Assembly (NCBI GenBank): GCA_013176395.1
Contig: JABMLP010000003.1
Coordinates: forward strand, 1,240,001 to 1,304,000
DNA from: Venturia oleaginea
Lineage: Eukaryota > Ascomycota > Dothideomycetes > Venturiales > Venturiaceae
Direction of reading: 5' to 3'
Length of the DNA: 64,000 bases
The notes under the pieces are model-generated. The model made no database searches. It worked only from the letters and a program-made list of their open reading frames with translations, and was not told the DNA's origin. Position numbers and translations under genes: made by a program. Shown piece after piece: positions 22,633 to 33,578 of the stretch; position 1 is the first letter of the stretch; each line of letters begins with the position of its first letter.

Positions 22633-23545
22633 TCTTGTATTCTAGATTTTTCGATTGCTGTTTGCTCGCCGATGTATACGAATATCTATAAGATAGTTTC
22701 GTTGTTGGCAACGCAATTATTAACTTGGTAAACTTTTCGGGGGGGCGTCTGGGTAGTTATTGATACTCTACACGATCTTACCGGACCTTCTACGAGCTTT
22801 GGAGGGACCTGTATCGTAAAATGCTGGAGATTTGAGGCTTACTATTCACCATTACTCAAAAGGACGAGCACGAGCCATTTATTCAAAGGAGTGGTTTCAA
22901 GGTGCGATGTCACGCTGTCGAGAAGCATGGAAGAATGCCACATAAGGGATTTAGGCTGAAGGCAGGGGCCAGTGCGAAGAGAAGGTACGTTTATCTAATG
23001 GATGTCCGCCAAAGGGAGTAGAAGTGTACGAAATATGGGCTGTTTCCGCTTTTCGTGCTTGGAGGAGATTGGTGGGATTTGGTGATCGATGTGGAGAGAT
23101 TCTTTTGGCTATGTACTGGTTGAATGGTAGAATTCTTTCTTGACTACGTTGTAGTGTGAAGTTTGATCTCTGCCTGTCGGTCTGTCACTTCTATAATTAG
23201 ACTTGCTTTGGAAAGGTATGAATGCAAGTAATCGCGCAACATCAATATCGTATTGGAATTTTTCGATACTCGATTATCATTATCTATTATCTTCCTCATT
23301 TCGAGAGTAAGTTGTTTGCAGGTATTAAGCTCTTGCCATTATTACATCGGGGCATTCATAGATGTTATATCCAGTTTCCACATATCCATGCTCTTTACTC
23401 CGTCCATTCCTTTCCCGATCCCAAGCGCCTATGCATTAAAAATCACATCCCAAAGAATTCACATCAGAAAGCATCGTCCATCCGTCACTTATAGCTCAAA
23501 TTACATCGTGAAATCATCACGAGTCCAGCATGAAAAAAGTCAAAA
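22633..23545. other. Intergenic, no gene seen
   Basis: No recognisable coding content. The right part is the 3' flank of the GPI-anchored protein gene. Confidence 0.4.
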
Positions 23546-24376
23546 TCATAACAACATTACAACTCCAACAACACCAATAATCGCTGCAGGAACAGCTCTC
23601 CTTTCAGCAGCATTGGTAGCTTGAACAGGACTTGCAACCGTGCTCGACGTCGGCGTGGCAGTTGGTTTACCTATAGAATACGAGAATGACGTCTGGCTCG
23701 TTGGCTGGGGTGGAGTACCCGTCCCAGTGGGAAAAATAGAAGACGAATCGTAACTACCAGATGCTGTTGGGTGGATTGGAGAAACGGGCGTTGGAGCCGG
23801 TGGTGGGGCAATGGGATGACTTGGTGCTGATGGGATGGTTGGGGAGACGGGCGTTGAAGCTGGTGGCGGTGCGATGGGAGCACTTGGAGGAACAATTGGT
23901 GAGACTGGTGTTTCACTTGGTGGTGAAAGAGGGGGAGAGATGGGATTGCTTGGTTCCGCGGGACCGAGTGGATGCGTTCCGTTATGACAAGTACAATCCT
24001 TTGGCGGTTTGTCTACGATAGCCGGAATTGGCTGTGTTGGTACTAGAGGGGCTGGAAGAGCTGCTGGCCCGTTGGCCGGGTAAATTGTTCCATTCAACGC
24101 GCAGCTGGCATCGCCGGTTGTTGTTGAGGATTGGAAGCATAATGCTGTTGGTTTTACACCGAGAGGCGGGAGCGATGAGAGTTCGGATGTGCAGCAAGAT
24201 ATCGTTGCTATTCCGTCGCTGCAGTGAGCGATGTGGGATTGAGACATCGAATCTCCGACGCAGTAGACACCGTTTGGCAATGCGCATTTTAGGGATTGCG
24301 TTGAAAGGTCGTAGGCTAGTTGTGCGTTAGTGAAAAGGGCCGAGGAGATGAGGGAGCCGAGTGTGGTGGTCTTCAT
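23546..24376 (-). CDS. Secreted Pro/Ser/Thr-rich protein with predicted GPI anchor
   Basis: Single-exon ORF of 276 aa. It has an N-terminal signal peptide (MKTTTLGSLISSALFTNAQ), then a Cys-containing extracellular domain of about 100 residues (CALPNGVYCVGDS, ISCCTSELSS, CFQSS, SCALNG; DCTCHNGTHP). A low-complexity P/S/T region with repeated TPVSP(T/I) and IAPPPA units (about residues 130-235) follows, and a C-terminal hydrophobic tail (AIIGVVGVVMLL) after a small-residue region fits a GPI-anchor signal. The architecture suggests a cell-wall or plasma-membrane-anchored glycoprotein. The Cys pattern resembles small fungal cell-surface proteins, but I do not recognise a named family. Confidence 0.8.
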   Translation of the reverse strand: MKTTTLGSLISSALFTNAQLAYDLSTQSLKCALPNGVYCVGDSMSQSHIAHCSDGIATISCCTSELSSLPPLGVKPTALCFQSSTTTGDASCALNGTIYPANGPAALPAPLVPTQPIPAIVDKPPKDCTCHNGTHPLGPAEPSNPISPPLSPPSETPVSPIVPPSAPIAPPPASTPVSPTIPSAPSHPIAPPPAPTPVSPIHPTASGSYDSSSIFPTGTGTPPQPTSQTSFSYSIGKPTATPTSSTVASPVQATNAAERRAVPAAIIGVVGVVMLL

Positions 24377-24828
24377 GGTGAAGGTAAGATCGAGGAAGTA
24401 TTTGCAAAGACGAGTACTGGGGATATGAGGTTGGGATGAAGAGGTTTGACAGTTGTTGATTCTCTTCTCGCTCTTTGCTTGTTGCGAGATGAAGAATGTG
24501 TGGATTTATGGTCTTCTGGGAACGCTTGTGCTCCACTATATATTGTGTGCCGTCGAGAGGCTGGATTGCCTGCCTCTCGTTCGTGAACCTGATTATTCCT
24601 CAAGGCTGGCGATGTCTCAGCCAGTGGTGTTGCGATTTTGGAAGTTCAATGCGGACGAGGCTGGGACGAGTCAAGGCTGAAAACTCGAAGGCTGGTGCTG
24701 GTGGCTCTAGCGCACAAAGCCCCCGACTCAGGAATGATCTCACCCAACTGAAACTCCGTCAACAATTATTTCGTGTTATTACAATTATTGACACTATTTC
24801 CAGCCATCAGCAACTCGTCTCTGATTGC
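24377..24828. other. Intergenic, no gene seen
   Basis: Promoter side of the GPI-anchored protein and 3' flank of the transporter. The overlapping ORFs in several frames have no recognised content. Confidence 0.4.
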
Positions 24829-26599
24829 CTAGAGTGTATACTTGAAACCTTGATCACTGCCCTCAATCTGCATCTCGCCTCTATCCACCTTCTTGTTGTC
24901 ACGTGTGAACTTCACCGTAAGCCCAAGCACGATCACGATAATGATCAACTGGCTTGTAATACAAGCCCAAAGACCTGGAAGATATTGAGGCGCATCTTGC
25001 TCCCTGAAAACAAGTGATCCGATAATTCCGCCAATTCCGCCAAATGCCACCAAAGTCGCACTACAGAAAGCTCTTTTCCAGTGTCCACGGATATTGTTTG
25101 CTTGGTAAGTCATCGCTGCGGGAATACTAATAGAGATGTCAGTTTTCAAGTCTTGCGCCAGGTCCTTTGCTCAAATCTTACTTGGAGTTGGCTCCCATGC
25201 AGACCAAAAATACGCCAAAGTAACGTACGCCAACGTTCTGCACCCAGCCAATGAGCGGCAGACCGATGAGGGCCAGAACGGAGTTGAAAATGATGATTGG
25301 ACCTCTGACATGGTATTTGTCGCCGATGTATCCTGAAAGATACATCAAGATGCCGGCGGCGGCGTAAGGCGGAGCGACCAAGCATTGAGACTTTGCCAGA
25401 CTGAATTTCATTCCGTTGCGCAGAATGATGGGTAGGAAGTATGCGAGAGCATAAGAGACGGTCGTGGACATTCCAAAAATCCAAGCGAATCCCCAGATCT
25501 TAATATCTAGTCCGGCGCTAAGGAACTTCTTCCAGCTGAAAGCTTCCGTGTGCGCATCACTTTGGTATTGTTAGATGGGTAACTTGCGGGGTCTCGATTC
25601 CAAAACTTACCCACGATCTCTATCCACTCGTGCGACAATCATTCTCTTTTCGCGCTTGGTAAGGAATCCGAAGTTCTCACGGTCGTCATCGGGGAAGCCG
25701 ACGAGAGCAAAGTATCCCACAAAACCGATGAGCATTGTCAAGATGCCTTCGATGATGAAGATCCTACGCCTGTGAGCACATAACTCTAGCTTTAGATCAT
25801 GATTTTCTTACCAGCGCCACCCAGCATACCCTGCAAGACCTTTCATCTGCATAAGACCATATGCCATAATACCCGCGCAGGCACTAGCCAAAGATCCGAG
25901 CATGTAGAACACACTATATCTCTTATGCATATCATATCTTGTGTACCATGTACTAAGACCTATTAGTCCGGTTTCGCAAAGGTTGAAAGTTCGAACTGAC
26001 CTTAGCAAGTAGACGCAGCCAGGGAAGAAACCAGCTTCTAGGATACCCAGAACGACTCGCAGTGCTGCAAGTTGGCTCCAAGTTGTGACGAATCCCATAC
26101 CTACGATATTGTTAGCCAATCGTGGGGATTTCCTTTGGATCAACACCTACCAAGCATTACAGCGCCCCAGAGTACTGTAATTCCAGCGAGGTGATTTCGA
26201 GGCCCGAGGTAGCGGATAATGACAGTGCTGGGAAACTCGAACACGATATAGGATGTGAAGAAGACCAATGTCACGATCGAATATCGATTGTTGACGGTCA
26301 GCTTCAATTCCACGTTCATGCTGTGGCTTGATCAGCATACCGCATCTGCAGTCCATTTTGTGCATGGCATACCCTGCTATAGCCGCAGCGCTCAGATTTG
26401 TCCTGTCCATCAACGATACACAGTACATCAGACCAACAGTGACGACTAAACGGCGATCGATACGATGAATGACTTTCTTGATTTCCTCCGGAGAAAACTC
26501 GGCGAGAATGTCATCGTCGCTGCTGGCACTGAGACGCTTGTCGACCCCCTCATGATCCTGAATATGGTCGACGGCGTGTTTTTGGTCAATATTAGACAT
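24829..26599 (-). CDS. MFS transporter, allantoate permease (Dal5) / anion:cation symporter family
   Basis: Seven exons, all phase-checked: 26599-26373, 26320-26151, 26100-26001, 25952-25812, 25769-25611, 25559-25182 and 25126-24829 (490 aa). The introns are about 48-56 nt. The N-terminal cytosolic region ends in RIDRRLVVTVGLMYCVSLMD, then RTNLSAAAIAG, the signature entrance of this family. Later helices include FEFPSTVIIRYLGPR, RVVLGILEAGFFPGCVYLLS, WYTRYDMHKR, YALAYFLPIIL and GHWKRAF. Family members import small organic anions or amides (allantoate, ureidosuccinate, nicotinate, pantothenate or dipeptides) with protons at the plasma membrane; the substrate here cannot be told. The gene is intact with about 12 membrane segments. 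Confidence 0.88.
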
Positions 26600-28209
26600 C
26601 CTGCTGGAGGACTAACAGGGGGGTAATAAGAGATGATTGAGCTGCAAGTAGACGTGAAGAAGCAAGCCGGTGGTGGGGGAAAGCTCCAGCTTTATGTTGA
26701 AAGGAGTGAGTACGGATGCAATAGCTGGTGTGGTCTTGCTCCGGCGATCAAGGCGTGACAATCATCCACTTTCTCGCGTCGAAAGCCATTTGCCAAGTTC
26801 GGAGGCATGGGTTTGTGATGAGCATCGGCAGCAAGAGTTCCTTGGCTTTTCTCCGCACTAACAGTAAGTGGTCGGCGAATGAGATTGGTGATATGGCATG
26901 CGTCGACATAGCTGTGACCATAGGAAATGTCCAGCTCGTCCAGTTGAAGGTTGCGAATAACGTCGTGCATACATGGTATGCGATGGAGCCTGGGCAACGC
27001 CTTGGATGGTGATAATCTTTCAACTTTCTGATTGGTATCGATTGGTTGGTAAGCTGTTTTCATTCGTTGTTGAAACTAACCTGGGGCGCGCAAGTACAAC
27101 GAACCCCGGATTCTTGATTCCCCCTGTGCGCAGTGCGGGGTATTACTCCAGGTTTTCGCGATTAGGACGCACCTGATCTTGCCCTTTTGGCCTCGGCTCG
27201 AACTCGATAGTCCTAGGACGAGATGGGGGAGATGGAATCGACTAAAATAACTTGCGGATCACTCTGCCCAGGCAAGACCAAGCCTTCCTTTCGGTGCAGA
27301 CTTCCCCACAGGTTCTAGTGAATCTACAAGCGTCCAAAGTGAGGAGACGATAGTGAGACCACTTTTGGCTGTATTATGCCTCGGTCGAAGTCCCACGCCG
27401 TTGTGAGTACTGCCCTATTCGGAACCTAACCAACCCAGAAATGTGTACTCTTATTGGCTTCTCAGGAAACTCGTATTTGTTTCGCTTCCTCCCTTTTTTG
27501 CCGCAAAGAAATGGGACTCCTATGCTAGCTTGAAGCAAAGAATGCATTGGGACATCCTTTACAGCGATTGGCGCATGTGAAGCAGAAGTATGCTAGGTTG
27601 GTTGGCACTGCGATTGACGATGTTGTTCAAGTTCTTATTGATCAACCGTAAGTTTCGGATATCGAAGGGGAGAGATACAAACGAAAGGAAGAGGAAGAGG
27701 CCGATTGGCGATGGACATTTCTGCGAGGGTATCTGCAGTAGATGGAAATAAAAGGTCTCTAAGCGGAATAGAACGATGTCCGACCAGACAAACATGGATA
27801 AAGTCCTGGTAGTCTGATCTTTAGAAGTCTCCAGAAGATGAATATCGATATTGGAATAACATGTCCTAGGCTACCAGAACGGAACAGAGAAAGGGACTGG
27901 GCGATCGAACGTCCTGAGACAGTGCCGTTGTCTCCATATCGCTCACAATTAGTAGTCTCAGACCATCTTTTGTGGATAGATCAGCCCTTTGATTATCAAC
28001 ATTTTACATCCATACATAAAACAGCTTAGTACTGCTGCTCTCTAACATTCCTTCCAACACACGCTAATTGCCCCTCGCGACCGCTCATCGACTGACTCAG
28101 CTTCAGACCACGCCGCAGAGTTCCTTTTGGCAAGAGATCAGAAGCAAAACCAGAGAGAGAACTCCTGCGAGATGGTTCAACATCCATATCAATCTCGTTC
28201 TAAATCGGA
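26600..28209. other. Intergenic, contains one small inverted-repeat element
   Basis: No gene was recognised. An internally shortened copy of the GTTTCAAC element lies at about 27017-27077 (listed separately). A small possible ORF at 27374 with a GTGAGT...CCCAG intron was considered and not accepted. Confidence 0.4.
27017..27077. mobile_element. GTTTCAAC-type MITE-like element, internally deleted copy
   Basis: Begins CTTTCAACTTTCTGATTGG and ends TTCGTTGTTGAAAC, so the ends are inverted relative to each other. The segment TATCGATTGGTTGGTAAGCTG matches copies at 30079-30187 and 52444-52571, but the middle is missing here. GCGCGC lies just outside the right end, as in the 52.5-kb copy. Confidence 0.5.
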
Positions 28210-28752
28210 ATGCCCATCTCCGTCCCAATCTCTGCTTTCCATCGTCTGCCTACACCACAACCTCCAACTCAAGCCTCATCAGGCTCTCGATCACCGCTAT
28301 CTCCTCAATCCACGACTCGATCTACAGCATCCAGCAATGTCGACGATCTAACTTCACAGCTGGTTGGGCTGTTAGTCGGATCTCCCTATGACACCCAACA
28401 TAGGCGAGCCCCCCGACAGCAACATCTTGACCCAAAACAGGAACAGCATGCTCCTGGCAATGACTCTCAACCTCACCACCGCCCTCGCTGTCAACATCAA
28501 TCACTCCCAGATAAAGACCAGGCTACTTCTGGTACTGCGTCTCAATCTCGAGGGCGCGCTCGAATCAACTCTCCTCCGCCCGACCCATCTTCCTTTTGTC
28601 CAATCCATGGATCCAACTCCGGGTTGCGCAGTAGATCTTGCACAAGCATGGATGCTGCGGATGATGATTTTGGTGCGGAATATGGTCTGGACTACTCGGA
28701 TCCATTCAAGAAGTACAATACTGATAAATGGTTCAAGAAAGACAAATATTGA
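28210..28752 (+). CDS. Hypothetical Ser/Pro-rich, mostly disordered protein
   Basis: ORF of 180 aa from the ATG at 28210. The N-terminal two thirds are low-complexity (S, P, Q, T, R). The C-terminus is acidic/aromatic and looks conserved (DDDFGAEYGLDYSDPFKKYN, then TDKWFKKDKY). Two other frames (28068-28391, 28127-28351) are also open through the low-complexity part, so the true start or an upstream intron is uncertain. No family was recognised; the defined tail argues for a real coding frame. Confidence 0.45.
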   Translation: MPISVPISAFHRLPTPQPPTQASSGSRSPLSPQSTTRSTASSNVDDLTSQLVGLLVGSPYDTQHRRAPRQQHLDPKQEQHAPGNDSQPHHRPRCQHQSLPDKDQATSGTASQSRGRARINSPPPDPSSFCPIHGSNSGLRSRSCTSMDAADDDFGAEYGLDYSDPFKKYNTDKWFKKDKY

Positions 28753-29056
28753 ATAGGGGATGAGTTGGGAGTAGAGAATTTGTTTAACACGGTATAATCG
28801 AGAGACTCGTCACAATCTTCCATCGATTGATGAGGTAAACCTGTGAGACAATCGTTGAAATCGGAATGGCCATCTTCTTCCCAAACTGCGATTGAGGAAA
28901 GCACTAACACCGGATAACTGCACGAAGACGAGGCTGAGACATCTCCAACCTTTCGTAAACATGCCGAACAGAAAATACATCTTCCTCTTCGAAATCAACG
29001 GATCCTTCTACCCCGAGATCAAAACACCTTCCAAACCCCCACCACACAGCCCCACC
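28753..29056. other. Short intergenic region, no gene seen
   Basis: Lies between the 3' ends of two convergent genes. It includes C-rich sequence near 29030-29056 at the end of the GFA-type gene. Nothing else was recognised. Confidence 0.4.
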
Positions 29057-29682
29057 CTACGACTTACTCGGATCATAAAAATTCCCCTCCTGCTGCTCAA
29101 CTCCCTCCCCACCCTCCAACCACTTAACCCTATCCTTACAAAACTGCTCAACCTATAAATCATTAGCACACAATCCACACCAACACCGAAACACAGAAGA
29201 AAAAACTCACCCTAGGTTTCAACGCCCCCTCATGCAGAGAAAAATCATCCACAGTCCCAATCCGCGTCACCAGTTTCCCTGGGAAACCAGAACTCTTCCT
29301 GTACATCAACGTGCCACAAACCGAGCAGAAATAATTCGCCATTTCAGAACCAGAATCGATGGTCTTGGACTGCGCGTAACGGGTTAGTTTTTCCTCGCCG
29401 CGAAGGTGTTTGGTGGAGGACTCGGTAACGATGAAGTTGGAGGCGAACATGGAGGCCGTGATTTTGCGGCAATCTGGGGGCGTGTCAGATGAGTGGTCTA
29501 TGAGGGGAGGGGAGGGAAGGGGGAAAGGAATAGTTACCGCTGCAATTACAGATGAATGTGTCCACGAGGCCAGGTTTTTGCGTTGCGACTTCGATTTGGA
29601 CGGCGCCGCAGTAGCATGTTGCTGTTGCGCGACCCGGTTTCGTCTCTTGGCCGCCGAGGGGGAAATTGCCTTGGGACGTCAT
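29057..29682 (-). CDS. GFA/CENP-V family zinc enzyme (glutathione-dependent formaldehyde-activating-like)
   Basis: Three exons: 29682-29538, 29473-29211 and 29152-29057, giving 167 aa. Zinc-binding motifs of the family are in order: ATCYCGAVQIEV (CxC), FICNCSDCRKIT (CxCxxC, created across the first splice) and NYFCSVCGTLMYRKS (CxxC). The fold is the Mss4-like beta domain. Members are usually annotated as S-hydroxymethyl-glutathione synthase-like, but most fungal members have unknown substrates and several act in other small-molecule detoxification steps. The C-terminus (VEQFCKDRVKWLEGGEGVEQ) is typical. The gene appears intact; metabolic role is inference. Confidence 0.85.
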
Positions 29683-30323
29683 GATGATTGAAAGCTGATG
29701 GATTTATCAGAGGTAAAGGAAAGCAGGTTACTGCTGCATGTCAGAGGTACGCTGCTGCTAAATACTGCGCTGGATTCGGTCGTGCGGAAATGCTCTACGT
29801 GATGTCATCCGGATATAATTCTCACGGAATGCAAGAGGCGGCATGCACTTACCATGCATTGCAATGTATTTGGGAAGAAAGAGAACTCAGCCCTGGATGT
29901 GTGGATTGTGCTAAAATCTGAGTTCGAAGCTTTCGGCCAGATCTTTCTTTCAGCCTCGTCCCGATCAGGTAGTTGTTGACCTTGATGGCCTTCCCAACCA
30001 GGAAGTACCAATGTCTAGTCTTCCTAGCATATGATAGCGAATCATCGACCAAGAAGAATACAAACGCGCGTCAGTCTTGTTTCAACTTTTCGGGTATCCA
30101 TTGGTTGGTAAGCTGATCGAGAAGATCTGAGATCACTGATTGGTAAACTCTCCCTACTAGAGACTTGTATTCGTTGGCTGTTGAAACAATACTGACTGTA
30201 AATGAAAGAGAGTGGCGTGTGATTGGCGTAAAGATGCGAGACAAACTGAACAGGGAACTGTCACGTGACGAGCGGTCGTATATACACATCATATATGTAT
30301 AGTAGTAGATACACCATCATCGA
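29683..30323. other. Intergenic with an inverted-repeat element
   Basis: Promoter side of the GFA-type gene and 3' flank of the ketopantoate reductase gene. Apart from the MITE-like copy at about 30070-30197, nothing was recognised. Confidence 0.4.
30066..30200. mobile_element. GTTTCAAC-type MITE-like element, best-preserved inverted repeats
   Basis: The left end reads GTCAGTCTTGTTTCAAC (30072-30088) and the right end, inverted, reads GTCAGTATTGTTTCAAC, matching 16 of 17. Interior motif CATTGGTTGGTAAGC and CCCTACTAG are shared with the copy at 52.5 kb. There is no ORF inside. It lies about 130 bp downstream of the ketopantoate reductase stop. Confidence 0.6.
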
Positions 30324-31768
30324 CTATCGTGCCTCCTGTTTCTTCTCACCCCCATTCGGATATCGCGGGGGCATTTCGCCTGCAGCGTTCGGGAAGGGCA
30401 GTTCATCGTCCCTTTCTTTATCAATGACATGCTGTTTCCCCTTCACCAATTGCATAATCATATAATTCATGAAGCATGAGATTCCCAGCTCTTCTCCTCT
30501 TTTGACGATGTATCCAGTGATATAATCGATTTCCAATCTTCTACCATGACGTACATCCGCAAGCATGGAACTCATGTTGTTTGCTGTCGATTTAGCAACA
30601 GCTACGACCTTTGTTTCTAGACGCGCGGTGGAGAAGCGTGTCGCCACATTGGGTAAACTTTGCAACTCTGGTAGCGTACGAATGACTAAAGAGATCTCGG
30701 CGAGGAGGAGACGCATGACTCGGCTGAACGCGTAGTTGTAGAGGATACCCCCGTTCCGACAGTCGATCAATACGGTCAAAGGATTTATGACGGCATTCAC
30801 AGCCACCTTCTCGAGTTGAGCTTGAAGTAGCTCCACGGGCGATAGAGGTAAGGCGCTCAGAATTGGAGACCTAGAGATGGTTCGCAGGAGATAGTGTGAT
30901 GCTGGCGACATGACGTAGGGATCCGAGGAGCGAGGAGAAGAGGGCGTCTCTCGAGAAAATGGTAGCCCGATAAAAATGGAACCCTTGCCAGCGTGAATCA
31001 CCGTGAGAGTTTTCTTGGTTTGTTCAGGCGTGTTAACACCATGAGTTATGATGCCAACCATGTATTGTGGCCGAGACTCTGGATCTGGAAAGACTTCTTT
31101 GTCCACTTCGTCAACCATGCCCACTCCATTCTGAAGGAAGAGTATTGTAGATCTAGGTCCAAGTCGGTTTCGAACGGCCAGAAGTGCTCCGATGGTCTGA
31201 GGAGCCTTGACTGTGACGATAAGGTAATCAATTGGGTCTGTGATGTCTCGATCCGGGAGAGCATGATCATCGGGTTCATCCATTCCATCCAAGGCACCTG
31301 TATCCTCGAAGCTTTCTGGTCTTGGAGTTGTAGAAAAGAACTCTTCGGCTGATACAGTCTTCCCATGGCGTCGAAAACCCACTCTTTGCAGCTCGGCATC
31401 AAAACCGCTTCTGGCCACAGTCATGCCATTGGTGATAACCTTGATCTCTTGAGAGCTATTTAACCAGTCCCGGTATGCGTTTCCACGGTGGAAAATGAGA
31501 CTCAGAGGCGGCGGATCTGGGAGACTTCTCAGAGAATGGGCGACCAAAGAACCGATGCTTCCTAGTCCCAGAATGTGAATTCGACGCGGGAGGATTGTCT
31601 GTGCCTCTTCGCCTTCTTCATCCACGAGGGAAGGTAGTTCGGCAAAGCTCGAGGAACTGCGTTTCGTGCTGCTGCGCTCACACGGTGTTAGCTCACCACT
31701 ATTGTATTTTGGAATGGAGATACTAACAGCTCTTTATGTACTGTAGGTGTAGTCCGTGGGTTCTCCAT
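30324..31768 (-). CDS. Ketopantoate reductase family protein (ApbA/PanE-like)
   Basis: Modelled as exon 31768-31728 (MENPRTTPTVHKE...) and exon 31671-30324, joined by a 56-nt GTTAGT...GCGCAG intron, 462 aa. The Rossmann motif RRIHILGLGSIGSLVAHSL (GxGxxG) sits near the N-terminus; DYLIVTVKAPQT, ILFLQNGVGM and GIITHGVN follow; and the C-terminal domain has KVAVNAVINPLTVLIDCRNG and SSMLADVRHGRRLEIDYITG, both hallmark helices with the catalytic Lys/Asn. The family reduces 2-dehydropantoate to pantoate with NADPH in coenzyme A synthesis, although fungi encode several paralogues of unclear substrate. The frame is also open upstream to 31933 but has no ATG, so an upstream exon with an organelle leader is possible. 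Divergent from LRP1. Confidence 0.82.
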
Positions 31769-32285
31769 GATGTCTGCTCCGTTCCACCAAGTGGAAAGTC
31801 GTTTTGCTTGCACAATATAGGCTCCCCAACCATATCGAACGTTACCTCTGGGGCATGATGTATAGACGTGTGGTATCCTCGGACGCAGCCGCAGAAGCGG
31901 AGATGTGGGGTTAAGGAAAGACAGATTGAACAACTGAAGGCGTAGACTATCTTATGGTAGATTGGGCTGTTCTGTCATATTGCGCTGAACCAATTGAGGA
32001 GGTAGATGTGACAAGATGGAAGCAGTAGCGGTGATGTGACAAGATGGAAGCGGAAGCGGTGACGGTGATGTGAAGATGGAAGCCGGGATTCTTGTGAGAT
32101 GGATGATGCCTCGATTGAAGACTGATATCAATGACTTGATCCCTATAAATCTTCAACAAGTCTTTCGCCAGAGAAATACTTGACGCCATCCACGACTCGA
32201 GCCTTGAGAGAAACCACGCCTTCGCGAGTCAGTTTTTCTGCTCAGCACCAGCTAGTTTCTATTCTACAAGAATACAACGAACACC
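31769..32285. promoter_or_regulatory. Shared intergenic region of divergent ketopantoate reductase and LRP1 genes
   Basis: About 500 bp between the two start codons. It contains an imperfect tandem repeat: GATGTGACAAGATGGAAGC begins at 32005 and 32033, with a shorter copy at 32067. Any regulatory role of the repeat is inference. Confidence 0.45.
32005..32090 (+). repeat. Imperfect tandem repeat, about 28-34 bp, three copies
   Basis: Units start with GATGTGA at 32005, 32033 and 32067 and contain AAGATGGAAGC followed by purine-rich sequence. The third unit lacks ACA after the start. Confidence 0.75.
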
Positions 32286-33134
32286 ATGGACGACGACAAC
32301 AATGTCGCTGATCTCCTAGAGGAACTGGGCGAGAATATCGACGAACTTGAATCCGTCCTCGAACCTCTACTCAACGCGAAAAGCCTTTCATCTCTGAACA
32401 AGAGCCTCGCGCCGCTGGACAAGGCAAAGCTCTTGACATGGCTCACCTACGCAATCGAAACGATACTATTCTCACAAATCCGACTGAGCGGCGCCAAGGA
32501 CCCGAAATCACATCCCATCATGACCGAGCTAAAGAGGATACAACAATACATGCAAAAGGTCGCTCTCGTAGAGAACCCTGATGTCGCCAAACGGATAAAC
32601 TTGACTCTCGACAAGGAATCAGCAGGCCGATTCATAAAAGCTGGACTGTCCGGAAACGAAAAGTACGATCAAGGTTTGGCAGAGAGGAAAGCAAGGGAGA
32701 AGGAGAATGCACATCGGAAATCACAGCAGCTGGAACTCAACGCTGCTTCGTCCAGTGGCTCAGGCGCACGCCCGTCATTTGGACAAGTTGAGGTGGGAGA
32801 TGGTGTCTTCATTCAGGCGAAGAAGCTACCTCCCGGAGGTCAGGGTGTCGTAGCGAAGGTCTGTTCGGAGAAACCACACGCCGAAGGTGTCAAAGTTGAG
32901 CTCAATGATGGTCGCATTGGCCGGGTTGTCGCATTTGCTGGTGCAAGTGCTGGGAAAAGCCTGGGACTGACAACTGAGGTCACACTGAGCGAGTCGACGA
33001 AGAAGCGAAAAGCAGACAGGGTGGAAGAGGAGGCTGAGGCTGACGCCATGGAAGTTAAGCAACAAGAAGAGAAGCCTACACCGAAGAGCAAGAGGAAAGG
33101 CAGAAAGACCAAAAAGCAGAAAGAGTCTGGTTGA
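32286..33134 (+). CDS. LRP1: Exosome cofactor Lrp1/Rrp47 (C1D family) with a YwbE/DUF2196-like insert
   Basis: Single exon, 282 aa. Residues 1-115 form the Sas10/C1D domain (MDDDNNVADLLEELGENIDE, LAPLDKAKLLTWLTYAIETI, HPIMTELKRIQQYMQKV, RINLTLDKESAGRFIKAGL). Yeast Lrp1/Rrp47 pairs with the exonuclease Rrp6 of the nuclear exosome in 3' processing of snoRNA, rRNA and cryptic transcripts. Residues about 165-218 read VEVGDGVFIQAKKLPPGGQ, then GVVAKVCSEKPHAEGVKVEL and DGRIGRVV. This matches my memory of the small YwbE-like (DUF2196) module, which is not a usual part of C1D proteins. The C-terminus is Lys/Arg-rich (PKSKRKGRKTKKQKESG), consistent with RNA binding and nuclear import. The C1D assignment is firm; the second domain is a pattern-based inference. 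Confidence 0.88.
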   Translation: MDDDNNVADLLEELGENIDELESVLEPLLNAKSLSSLNKSLAPLDKAKLLTWLTYAIETILFSQIRLSGAKDPKSHPIMTELKRIQQYMQKVALVENPDVAKRINLTLDKESAGRFIKAGLSGNEKYDQGLAERKAREKENAHRKSQQLELNAASSSGSGARPSFGQVEVGDGVFIQAKKLPPGGQGVVAKVCSEKPHAEGVKVELNDGRIGRVVAFAGASAGKSLGLTTEVTLSESTKKRKADRVEEEAEADAMEVKQQEEKPTPKSKRKGRKTKKQKESG

Positions 33135-33578
33135 GAGCGGGTTTTGAAAAGAACCAACTCCAGAACGATGATTGTAATATTCACGGCAAGGTAGCAGAGG
33201 AGTTCCGCCAAACATGCATGCCTCGATGGAGCCTGAGGGACGTAGAGTCAAACTTGAGGTCTTGACATATCGTACGCTCTATTATGTATAGGCACAACAG
33301 TCTCCTAAACTTCCTCAAGTTTGCGCACTGCTTAAACATACCACGATCCAGCCCATGCAATATTTATCATCGGCCTCGTATCAAAGCCTTATGCATGAGG
33401 AAGTGGGGCGCGACATTTCCTTTACTCGTAGGTCTTGCAATTGGTTCTTGAACCACTCCACTCCTCCACTCTTCAAGGTATCAACATCTTTTCACAAGCC
33501 TTTGAATATTCTCTATATTGTACCTATAATTTGAACTTTTCATACCCCTCTCTTGATCTCTAGTCCTCAAATTCAGAA
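33135..33578. other. Intergenic, no gene seen
   Basis: 3' flank of LRP1 and sequence leading to a relic. No coding signal was recognised. Confidence 0.4.

Noticed and set aside
27374..27525. Possible two-exon small gene starting MPRSKSHAV with a GTGAGT...CCCAG intron
   Set aside because: The splice signals are fair, but the product is about 38 residues with no conserved feature; chance is likely.
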